A stretch of 64,000 bases of DNA, from positions 1-64,000 of the forward strand of contig WBZZ01006504.1 of assembly GCA_019918135.1 (NCBI GenBank), read 5' to 3'. Each line of letters begins with the position of its first letter. The first letter of the stretch is position 1. Below the pieces are notes generated by a model. The model searched no databases. It was given only the letters and a program-made list of their open reading frames with translations, and was not told the DNA's origin. Source of the stretch: Paulinella micropora (lineage: Eukaryota; Cercozoa; Imbricatea; Euglyphida; Paulinellidae). Both the position numbers and the translations under genes were made by a program. Shown in pieces: positions 53,641-61,319 of this stretch.

Positions 53641-53834
53641 AATTAGCAGGCAAAGTAAAAGAATTAACAAAACAGAAAAAAATCTAATTTGTTAAATCTT
53701 TAGATATAAAGCATGAGAATATCCTGAGCAGTGCAAGGATAAAGAAGATAAAAGATGTAATGGATTTATAACACTTTCACGGAAAACCACAGACGGCAAA
53801 GGTAGGCTAAAAAGCACACCCGCAGACTTCTGAC

Positions 53835-54050
53835 TTGGACAACTTTACACAGGAGCAGAAAAAGTTGTCCAAAGAATTCTTGTATTCATTGATTTTTAAG
53901 TATTGTCAGATTAATAGCAAGAGAGATAATTGCTTAAATCTGCTTTTTTTGAAACCAAGAGGAAAGCGAATTGAGCCGTTATCTTGCTTGCTATTAATAT
54001 TAATCAAAACTAAAGTGAGGAAAAATCATGGTTTAAAGTGGCACCCATAG
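53835..54050 (+). pseudogene. Short unknown frame at the PLV-B edge
   Basis: 71 codons, starting MDNFTQEQKKLSKEFLYSLI with a hydrophobic helix later (PLSCLLLILI). No family recognised. The DNA turns into CATA microsatellite just after it. Confidence 0.25.
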
Positions 54051-54497
54051 TAGTCATACATACATATATACATACATATATAGATACATACGTTGTACGG
54101 TACATACAAAAGTATAAGGAAAGTAAAGGTAAATAAAATATAAACATATATAAACATACACAAGCTACCTCACGTGCACCCAAGGAGAAAAAACATAATT
54201 ACAGAGAACAGACATAGAAATGAAAAAACAAAGTAAATACAATATGCATGTACATGAGAGTACATAACATCCATACAAGGGAAAAGGAAAGAAAAGAACA
54301 CACACACACACAAAAGAAAGGAAGTCAAAGACAGTCAATCATTCGTTCAAGTCGTCAATCCGTCATCTTAATCTTTCTTCACAATCCGTTCGGTGTTCTG
54401 TTATCCATGTATCATCCTCTTATAATTAGTGTAGCTCATAATCATATTATAGCTGGTGCGTGGCTGCAACCACTTGCATCTCGGCATCGGAGACGCC

Positions 54498-54531
<34 letters not shown>

Positions 54532-54573
54532 CTTTTTATAGTAAGCAAGGTTAAATGAGAAAGAGACGAAAGA

Positions 54574-54664
<91 letters not shown>
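54051..54664. repeat. Microsatellites: CATA, CA, T run and (ATT)n
   Basis: CATA-type tracts at 54055-54110, (CA)n near 54298-54312, a T run at 54501-54530 and (ATT)n at 54573-54664 that directly precedes the 5' end of LINE-A copy 2. No gene. Confidence 0.85.
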
Positions 54665-54665
<1 letters not shown>

Positions 54666-54992
54666 TGGAGGGGTGCACAAGATGGCACTCCATGGGAAGA
54701 GGAGGTGGTTGGGCCTCTCCCCACGAAGGTGACCGCTTGGGGAGGGCGGTCACCGGGATATGCGCAACTCTCAACTGGGCATTTACTCGGTAGGGGTTCG
54801 GCCAGGCAGGTTGTGGGGTTGTCTGTTGGATTGTTGGTTGGCTCGTTTTTCTTGGCTGTTGGTTTGGGTCTGGTTTCCTGGTTAGCCCATTTTCGCCGAA
54901 TTTCCTGCCGAGTAAATGCCTGGGGGCTTCCAGTTCCGGTTTGGTGATCTTGTTGAGGTGAGCATTCGGAGGAAACAGTACCGAGATGGGTT

Positions 54993-55080
54993 GAAGATAG
55001 GATTCACATTGAACCGAGATGGGGCCGAGTTGACCTGTTCCAACTCGGCTCCATTTCGGCTTCATGTTAATCCTATCTTC
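54993..55080 (+). promoter_or_regulatory. Long hairpin in the LINE-A 5' UTR
   Basis: Two 40-nt arms (54993-55032 and 55041-55080) around the 8-nt loop acctgttc. The outer 12 bp (GAAGATAGGATT with its complement) and inner 9 bp (GCCGAGTTG) pair perfectly. Across the whole arm I count three mismatches and three G-U pairs. Present in all three LINE-A copies. Possible roles: translation control, RNA packaging or a source of small RNAs. Confidence 0.8.
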
Positions 55081-55655
55081 ATCCTATCTGGGTTTTGTCT
55101 CCTCCCTATCTTCGCTTCTTCGGGCTTGCCTAACTGGAACACATGATGAGCGCACGTTGGAGAGGGGCTTCAGTCGGTCCCAATGCCTGCCAGTGCCTTG
55201 CTGCGTTGCCGTGCCTTGCCCCATGCATTCACACCCTCCACCGTTGCATTTCTAACTGAGCAGCTTCGGCTGGGATTACTATACTTGTCTGTAAGACCCT
55301 ATAGGTACCGCTAGGTTCGCGCCTTCTATACCCACGTGGGGGAAGGAGTTTCAGCGGCACGCCGTCCGATCTGGCTCCACTCGGGGACACCCGTACCTCA
55401 TGATGTGTATTGTTAGGAGCAGCTGAAAGTCCATAAGGCATGAGAGTAGAGGCGTTGGCGATGCGATGGAGAGTGTGTGTAGTGCGTGAGGCAGGTTCTG
55501 GCGACGCTGGGGGTGCTGGCGGGCGCCGAAGGGCACGAAGCGACGCGGCTGCGTCCAGTGACACCGGCGGAAATGCGTGTAGTGTGTGTTGCAGATACCG
55601 CCGATGCTATTTGCATGGACGGGCGCTTTCCTCGGCGTAAAGAGGCGCGGCGGTG

Positions 55656-58600
55656 ATGGCCAGCGACATTGGCCGTCTACTACTCTCAATGGATTACAAA
55701 TACGCGAAGCACGGAGCTACCACTGTGGCCCTTATGGGACAAGGTAGAATCGCCGAAGACCTGGACAATCCCCGTGGGAATGCCTCTTCGACGGGCTCTG
55801 GCCCGATGTCCCAGGATGGGAGGATGAGGGCTCGCGTATATGACGGAATTCCTGAACCACGTGGAGAGGCTATCTTAGCTGCGCCTCATCCTTCCTCCCC
55901 AAACCTGGCACACGGGTCGGCGCTTCAACATAAGGCGAGCGGCGCTATATGGCAGATGGCACCGCCGCCTCGACGGTACCGGCGGGTAGATCGGTACGAC
56001 AAGGACGGGCGTAATCTGATTGTCTGGGGGCTCTCAGAACGCGCCAATCTACAGGAGATCGCCTCCAAAATGAGCGGTCTTGGTCTGGTGGTCCCGGTAA
56101 TGGAGTGGCAAGGCCAGCGAATGTCTCGTCACCTGGAGCTGGTCTACGAGGACGATGACAGCAGGCAGACGGCGTTGCAGCAACTCAAACATCTCAAATT
56201 CTTCGGCAGAGGGGTCAATGTGGCCCTTGGGCGCAGGTTCAGGGACAGGGAACGTGTCCGAAGGCTTATTCGCATCCATCTGCGTGGGGAAGCGGCGGTC
56301 CGGAAGGAGGAAGCTGCGACGGGATATCGCGTCTTGCCTCTGCATGAAGAATGTGTCGATGATGTGCAGGTGGTGTCTTCGGAATTGGCTGCCGATGCAC
56401 CTAAGTGTGTGTCTGAGTGTGCTGATATGCATGTGGTGCCCCTGCATTCGGCGGCCAGTGCAGTGGGGGACCAACCTGCGCAAGCACCTGCAGAGGGGGG
56501 CAGCACGAGGGCGGAAGCCAAGCGCGGCCGTCGGGTCCGGAAACGAGCCAAGAAGCACCGCTCCAAGCAGTTCGATACCGGCTTCAAGCTACTCGTCGCG
56601 AGTCACAACTGGCAGGGTAAAACGGGATACGACAACGTAGGCACGGCGGAATGGGCATCATTCTACAAGCACGAGGGCTGGCTAGTCATCGGGGCTCAGG
56701 AGCACCGCATGGGCAAGAAGCAACTTTCCAAATGCAGCCTGGATGGATTCCGGATTTTTGGAAAACCTGCGGAGGTCAGCGAGAAAAATCGCTGCAAGGG
56801 TGGGGTTCTATTCGCGGTTGCTAACTTCCTTGGTCCGTATTGCAACCTGGTGTCAGCCCCCGTCGACCACCGGCAGCAAGTGTGGCTGCGTATCGCCTCG
56901 GGTGTTGCCGGCGCTCAGGATATCTATGTGGGCAACGGCTACTTTCCCCAGGAAACGCAGGAAGAAGAGTCGTCAGAGGCGTATGCGGCCTGGCAGGCAG
57001 CTATAGCTTTTTTTGGAGCCAAAGGTCTTGTGGTCACGGTGGCGGATGCCAACGCGAAGCTCGGGCCGGCATGCAGCCGAAAAGAGGAGGGCATCGTCGG
57101 TCAACACGGGGAGGTCGATGATAAGGGAGCACCGGTACGTTCGGAGAACGGCAAGAGACTCGCGGCTGTCCTCGTCGCTACGGGCCTGCGAAATCTGAGC
57201 GGCTTCTCGTGCCCAGTGGAAGGGTCCTACTGGTGGTCCCGGCGTGAGCAGCGCGGCATGGGCACAGGCAAGCACCTCCTCGATTACATCTGCGCGTCGC
57301 CTGGCTTGGCATCTGGAGCAAAGTTCGGAGTATGCGAAGATGATCTTGATACGGACCACAAGGCAGTATGGGCCGAACTGACGTGGAGCGGCCAGCGCCG
57401 GCCAAAGCGGGCTGCGAAACCTTACAGGTCCTTTCGTGTTGATAAGCTTATTGGTGCTGGTGTCTCGGGTAATGATCACGCTGCGAAGCAAGCGCTGGAT
57501 TATCTACGCGACAAGTTCGATGACGTATTCCAGCATTGCCTACAGAAGCTTGGAGTGCATCAGCTGCCTGAGCTTGACCTATCGGGTGGTGCCGACAGCC
57601 AACGGGTGGTAGATGACGTCACCGAGCGAGTGGCGCAGTCCTTCCGAATGGCGGCGCACCGGGTCCTTGGCTCCAGATGTATACGACCCCGTTTCACCAA
57701 CAATTGGTTCGACGGGGAGCTAAAGGAGCTCATTCAGCAGCGCCGGGAGGCCTACGCAGCATACAGGAGGGATGAATCGAATGCGGAAGCCCGTCTGAAT
57801 TGGCTACGGCTCCGCAAGCAAATTCGGAAGGCAACTCGGGCCAAGAAGTCCGCCTCCTTCAAGCAAGTGCAGGAAGAAGCGGTCAAATGTCAACGCGAAC
57901 AATCCTCAAAGCGCTTTTGGCTACTCGCGAAGCGGCTTGGCGGGGCACGCAGAACGAAGGTCTCCGCGCCGGTGCAAAGGGAGGATGGCTCACTGGCGTG
58001 TACGCTGCCGGAAAAGGTCGCTCGGTGGGAGGAATTTCGGAGAAATTCGGTGAAGCCACGGGAAAATCCGGCAAGTGCGGCTGTTGTGGTGGAGTGCTGT
58101 GCAGAAGCAGGCTCGCTGGAGTGGGAGGAAGCCGAAGCTAAGCGGCAGTTCCACTGGAACGATCGCTTCAGAGATGAGGTGGCCCGGGCTATGAAGGAGC
58201 ACGAAGTAGGTGAAGACACTTGCGAAGAGCTGGACAAGCCGTTCACGCAAGAGGAGGTCCTTGCAAGGCAACGTGCCCTGAATAACCACAAAGCTTGTGG
58301 CGAGGACAAAGTGAAGAACGAGATGCTCAAGTATGGCGGCGCCTACATCAATGGCTACTTAACGCAGTACTTCAACTGGATTCGAGAAGCCGAGAGGACT
58401 CCAAAAGCTTGGGGCAAGGGAATCATCGTCAATATCCCCAAGGGTGGGGATCCTACGGATCCTGACAACTGGAGGGATATCTTGATTAGTAGTTGCCTTG
58501 GTAAGCTGTATCTGTCCTTATTAGCTACTCGTCTAACGCTCTTCGTGGATGGCCCGGATAAGCTACGTCCAGAGCAGGGAGGCTTCCGCCCGGGGCGTCG

Positions 58601-60764
58601 CACTACGGATCAGGTCTTTACCCTTTGGCAGAGGTTGAAGGGGCGTCAGCAGCAGAAGCGGGAGTCGTATGTCCTGTTCGTCGATCTACGCAAGGCTTTC
58701 CCGTCTGTTTGGAGAGATGGTCTATTTGAGAGGCTCTGGAAGCTGGGTGTAAGGGGCAAGTTCTGGCGCACGCTACGCAGGTGCTACGAGCAGACTTCGT
58801 CGCAAGTGCTAGTTGATGGAGCACTCACCCCCGAAGTACTGGAGGGTGTAGGCGTCCAACAGGGTTCCCCTCTCTCTCCCACACTCTTCAACGTCTTTAT
58901 GGATGAGCTGTGTGATCGGCTGGCGAGTGCCCTCAAGATCACGGATGTGAAGCGGCTGAACGACATCAAGGCACTTCTATACGCGGACGACGTGGCCCTC
59001 ATCGCTCACAGTCGCACCGAGCTCCAGAAGATGGTCAATGTTGTGGCCAAGTTCGCGGAAGATTACAGGCTGGAAGTCAACTTGAAGCCCGGCAAGACGG
59101 AAATCATGCCCATTTACACGTCGAGCAAGGCGAAACGACCAAGTATCAGGGAGCGAGGTGAGCCCGTGGTGTGGTTTCGCGGCCAGAAGCTTTGTGTCAC
59201 CAGTCAGTACAAGTACCTGGGAGTGGTTATCACCGACGACCTGAAGTGGAAGGAGCAGGCCCTGCGGGCTACGCGTGTCACTGAAGTCGCCACCGCAGGT
59301 TGGTACTCTTTGTGGTGTGCAGGTGAGATACAAGCTAGGTATCGTCTCATGTGCTGGAATCAACTTGTGGGGGCCAAGCTGAAGTACGCCTTCGATGTCT
59401 GGCGTGCCCCCGTATCGCAGCTCACCAAGCTGGAGGCAGCAATGCTGCGCCCCATGAGGATGATTCTCGGCATCAGCCCTAAGACAAGCAAGTGGATTAC
59501 ACTCTTTCTGGCGCGCTCTTTGAGTGCGGAGCGTTTGCGGCGGGCGGCGCAACTGAAGTTCTATGGACGGCTGCGTGTTCTACCGGAGAAGCGATTTCCT
59601 GTCATCGCATCTCAAGTCAAATCCGACTGGACTGCGGAGGCCGAAGGCGCTATCAGGGACTCAATGGATCTACAACAAGGGCTTCAGGAGCTCCTAAATA
59701 GCTCAGAGAAGGACCTCGAGGGTTGGTTTTTGACTGTGGACAAGTGGGCCCTTCAGCAGGACGTCAAGATGGTGCAGCAACTGATGTGGGACAAGCGAGA
59801 GGCAGGCAGCGATCTTACTGATGGCCTGCGAGTCATCCTAAGACAAGTCTTTGGAACTAAGGAGTTCCCAAGATGGGTAGCCCTTGATGATGCGCATTAT
59901 AATCTGCTTCGGAGAAGGTTGCTCAGCTGCAACAACCGCCTTCGGTTGTACCGCAGCAAGTTGGTCAGTGGCATGTCCCCTCGCTGCTTCTGTTGTCATG
60001 ATGATGTCAATGAGTCCCTTGCGCACTTCTTATGGGATTGCCCCATGCATGAGGGGAGACGTAAGCAGCTGTTGCTGAGTATGCAGAGGCTCGGTGGCAT
60101 GGCTGTGGGGGCTGCTGAGGGGGATGGAGGGAGTGAGGAGGGTGGTGAGGTCGTAGGCGGTGAGGTTGTGGTGGAGGATGTGTTGCTTGGGCGGGAGCGG
60201 GAGGGCTCTGTGCGGCAGGGTTGGGATGATATGTCGCCTGTGGATCAATCACGATTGTTTTGTAAGTTTTTTCAGGGGAAGTCGCGCTTCCGCAGTAACT
60301 TTAGGCTTGCTGCGTTGTTAGGGGTTACAGCGTTGCGTCCCCCTCCAAAGTTGGATGTGTTGTTTGGATCATATGTGTCTGAGTGTTGGTCTGCTAGGGA
60401 GGGTAAAAGGGAGGAGCTTGGGGTGGAGGATGGGGGCGAGGAGGTGATTGACCTCACTGAGGTTCCATCAGCTTCTGTCCCACCCTCTCCCCCAAGTGAC
60501 GTTGATGTTGCGCGGCGCGGCCGTCCGCGCAGAGTGGACGTCCTGGCTAGAGAGAGGGGTTCGGGAGCGCAGCGTAGTGTCTCGGAGTTCTTCTCTTCAG
60601 CTAACACCCTCGCATCTAGCTCTTCATGCACTTCACAGCCCCCATCTGCCCCTGCTGTTGCTGTTGCTGCTATGTCTGTTTGGTGTTCTGACAATGCGTT
60701 GGGATCGGCTGACCCCGGTGACCCAATGGAGGCACATGTCCAGGATCTGGATCTGATGCTATAG
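55656..60764 (+). CDS. LINE-A polyprotein: RNA-binding, APE endonuclease, reverse transcriptase, zinc finger
   Basis: 1702 codons from ATG 55656. Residues about 120-210 form an RRM-like segment (NLIVWGLSERANLQEIAS ... KFFGRGVNVALGRRF). Residues 311-575 are an APE endonuclease (LLVASHNWQGK, AQEHRMGK, VADANAKLGPA, DTDHKAVWAEL). Residues 870-1190 are the reverse transcriptase (ACGEDKVKNEML, FVDLRKAFPSVWR, GVQQGSPLSPTLFN, LLYADDVALIAHS, YKYLGVVITDD). Residues 1425-1466 carry SCNNRLRLYRSK and the finger CFCCHDDVNESLAHFLWDC. The tail (1467-1702) is acidic/Ser-rich. All catalytic residues are present. The protein would nick target DNA and copy its own RNA in place. The last codons (EAHVQDLDLML) lie over the 3' hairpin. 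Confidence 0.95.
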   Translation: MASDIGRLLLSMDYKYAKHGATTVALMGQGRIAEDLDNPRGNASSTGSGPMSQDGRMRARVYDGIPEPRGEAILAAPHPSSPNLAHGSALQHKASGAIWQMAPPPRRYRRVDRYDKDGRNLIVWGLSERANLQEIASKMSGLGLVVPVMEWQGQRMSRHLELVYEDDDSRQTALQQLKHLKFFGRGVNVALGRRFRDRERVRRLIRIHLRGEAAVRKEEAATGYRVLPLHEECVDDVQVVSSELAADAPKCVSECADMHVVPLHSAASAVGDQPAQAPAEGGSTRAEAKRGRRVRKRAKKHRSKQFDTGFKLLVASHNWQGKTGYDNVGTAEWASFYKHEGWLVIGAQEHRMGKKQLSKCSLDGFRIFGKPAEVSEKNRCKGGVLFAVANFLGPYCNLVSAPVDHRQQVWLRIASGVAGAQDIYVGNGYFPQETQEEESSEAYAAWQAAIAFFGAKGLVVTVADANAKLGPACSRKEEGIVGQHGEVDDKGAPVRSENGKRLAAVLVATGLRNLSGFSCPVEGSYWWSRREQRGMGTGKHLLDYICASPGLASGAKFGVCEDDLDTDHKAVWAELTWSGQRRPKRAAKPYRSFRVDKLIGAGVSGNDHAAKQALDYLRDKFDDVFQHCLQKLGVHQLPELDLSGGADSQRVVDDVTERVAQSFRMAAHRVLGSRCIRPRFTNNWFDGELKELIQQRREAYAAYRRDESNAEARLNWLRLRKQIRKATRAKKSASFKQVQEEAVKCQREQSSKRFWLLAKRLGGARRTKVSAPVQREDGSLACTLPEKVARWEEFRRNSVKPRENPASAAVVVECCAEAGSLEWEEAEAKRQFHWNDRFRDEVARAMKEHEVGEDTCEELDKPFTQEEVLARQRALNNHKACGEDKVKNEMLKYGGAYINGYLTQYFNWIREAERTPKAWGKGIIVNIPKGGDPTDPDNWRDILISSCLGKLYLSLLATRLTLFVDGPDKLRPEQGGFRPGRRTTDQVFTLWQRLKGRQQQKRESYVLFVDLRKAFPSVWRDGLFERLWKLGVRGKFWRTLRRCYEQTSSQVLVDGALTPEVLEGVGVQQGSPLSPTLFNVFMDELCDRLASALKITDVKRLNDIKALLYADDVALIAHSRTELQKMVNVVAKFAEDYRLEVNLKPGKTEIMPIYTSSKAKRPSIRERGEPVVWFRGQKLCVTSQYKYLGVVITDDLKWKEQALRATRVTEVATAGWYSLWCAGEIQARYRLMCWNQLVGAKLKYAFDVWRAPVSQLTKLEAAMLRPMRMILGISPKTSKWITLFLARSLSAERLRRAAQLKFYGRLRVLPEKRFPVIASQVKSDWTAEAEGAIRDSMDLQQGLQELLNSSEKDLEGWFLTVDKWALQQDVKMVQQLMWDKREAGSDLTDGLRVILRQVFGTKEFPRWVALDDAHYNLLRRRLLSCNNRLRLYRSKLVSGMSPRCFCCHDDVNESLAHFLWDCPMHEGRRKQLLLSMQRLGGMAVGAAEGDGGSEEGGEVVGGEVVVEDVLLGREREGSVRQGWDDMSPVDQSRLFCKFFQGKSRFRSNFRLAALLGVTALRPPPKLDVLFGSYVSECWSAREGKREELGVEDGGEEVIDLTEVPSASVPPSPPSDVDVARRGRPRRVDVLARERGSGAQRSVSEFFSSANTLASSSSCTSQPPSAPAVAVAAMSVWCSDNALGSADPGDPMEAHVQDLDLML

Positions 60765-60776
60765 TCTGAGGAAGCC

Positions 60777-60777
<1 letters not shown>
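60730..60777 (+). promoter_or_regulatory. LINE-A 3' hairpin tail
   Basis: GGAGGCACATG, then TCCAG-GAT-CTGGA (5-bp stem, 3-nt loop), then TCTGATGC and GAGGAAGCC before (TTA)n. The same layout with different stem bases ends SINE-1, LINE-C, R170 and R620. Likely the RT recognition site. Confidence 0.7.

Positions 60778-60817
<40 letters not shown>
60778..60817. repeat. (ATT)n tail of LINE-A copy 2
   Basis: Pure ATT repeat that is also the landing site of R170. Confidence 0.95.
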
Positions 60818-60990
60818 GGGAGTACATAGGCCATTGGTCCTTTCATTGGGCTGATTGGTATAAAGCTAGAGTAATGTTCTATGCCGTCACTTCCTTTATT
60901 CCACCGATTGGTGTGGAGACTTTCCTTATGGAATGGAGGACTGGATGCACATGGCCTTTTGGCTCAGCAATTGGCAGGAGATACATACAT
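60818..60990 (+). mobile_element. R170 short retroposon, copy 2
   Basis: Plus-strand partner of 22201-22375, with a few differences. Begins agggagtacataggccattg and ends with the hairpin segment CATGGCCTTTTGGCTC, then ggcaggagatacatacatta and (TTA)n. Confidence 0.8.
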
Positions 60991-60991
60991 T

Positions 60992-61042
<51 letters not shown>
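60991..61042. repeat. (ATT)n tract
   Basis: Tail of R170 copy 2 and landing site of SINE-1 copy 5. Confidence 0.95.
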
Positions 61043-61286
61043 GGACACCGTGATAGCCCAGTGGTCAAGTTCTACCATCTGGGCCCTGTCGCCAGTTCGA
61101 TTCCCGTCGGTGCCACCAGTATTTTCATTGAACATACCGCTCCGTCTGGACCAGTATTTTCATTGAACATACCGGTCCGTCTGGAAGTGTTGGAACTGCC
61201 CTTGCGAAGGTGTCATTAGAGCCTATCGTCAATTCTTCGTACTCCCCTCACGGGTGAGACGATGGGCTCTAATGACAGAGAAGCAC

Positions 61287-61288
<2 letters not shown>
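61043..61288 (+). mobile_element. SINE-1, copy 5, with altered tail
   Basis: Plus-strand copy with tRNA-like head (A box TAGCCCAGTGGTCAAG, B box AGTTCGATTCC) and duplicated internal module. The hairpin part of the tail is missing. In its place is GGCTCTAATGACA (61265-61277), an exact reverse complement of 61211-61223 in the same copy, before GAGAAGCACTA. Confidence 0.85.

Positions 61289-61319
<31 letters not shown>
61289..61319. repeat. (ATT)n tract
   Basis: Tail of SINE-1 copy 5 and landing site of LINE-A copy 3. Confidence 0.95.

Larger units (their letters stand above)
49507..53830. mobile_element. PLV-B: second fossil virus-like element (fibre, adenine methylase, integrase)
   Basis: An abrupt change to AT-rich DNA. 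On the minus strand: fibre repeats and a D12-class adenine methylase. On the plus strand: a retroviral-type integrase and short Lys-rich frames. Fibre, methylase and integrase together are seen in Polinton-like viruses and virophages. No capsid, protease or ATPase was seen, so it is a partial copy or a fragment complementary to PLV-A. It is broken in many places and old. A LINE-derived element (52150-52774) has inserted between methylase and integrase. No terminal inverted repeats were identified. Confidence 0.7.
54665..60777 (+). mobile_element. LINE-A copy 2, full length and apparently intact
   Basis: From GGAGGGGTGCACAAGATGGC after (ATT)n to GAGGAAGCC before (TTA)n. It has a 0.99-kb 5' UTR, one 1702-codon reading frame and almost no 3' UTR. 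Copies at 23.1-29.1 kb and from 61.3 kb are nearly identical, so the family is recent and may be active. The absence of poly(A) and the (TTA)n tail distinguish it from L1. The clade cannot be fixed by eye; one-frame APE LINEs with an N-terminal RNA-binding fold and a C-terminal Cys/His finger occur in several protist lineages. Confidence 0.95.
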
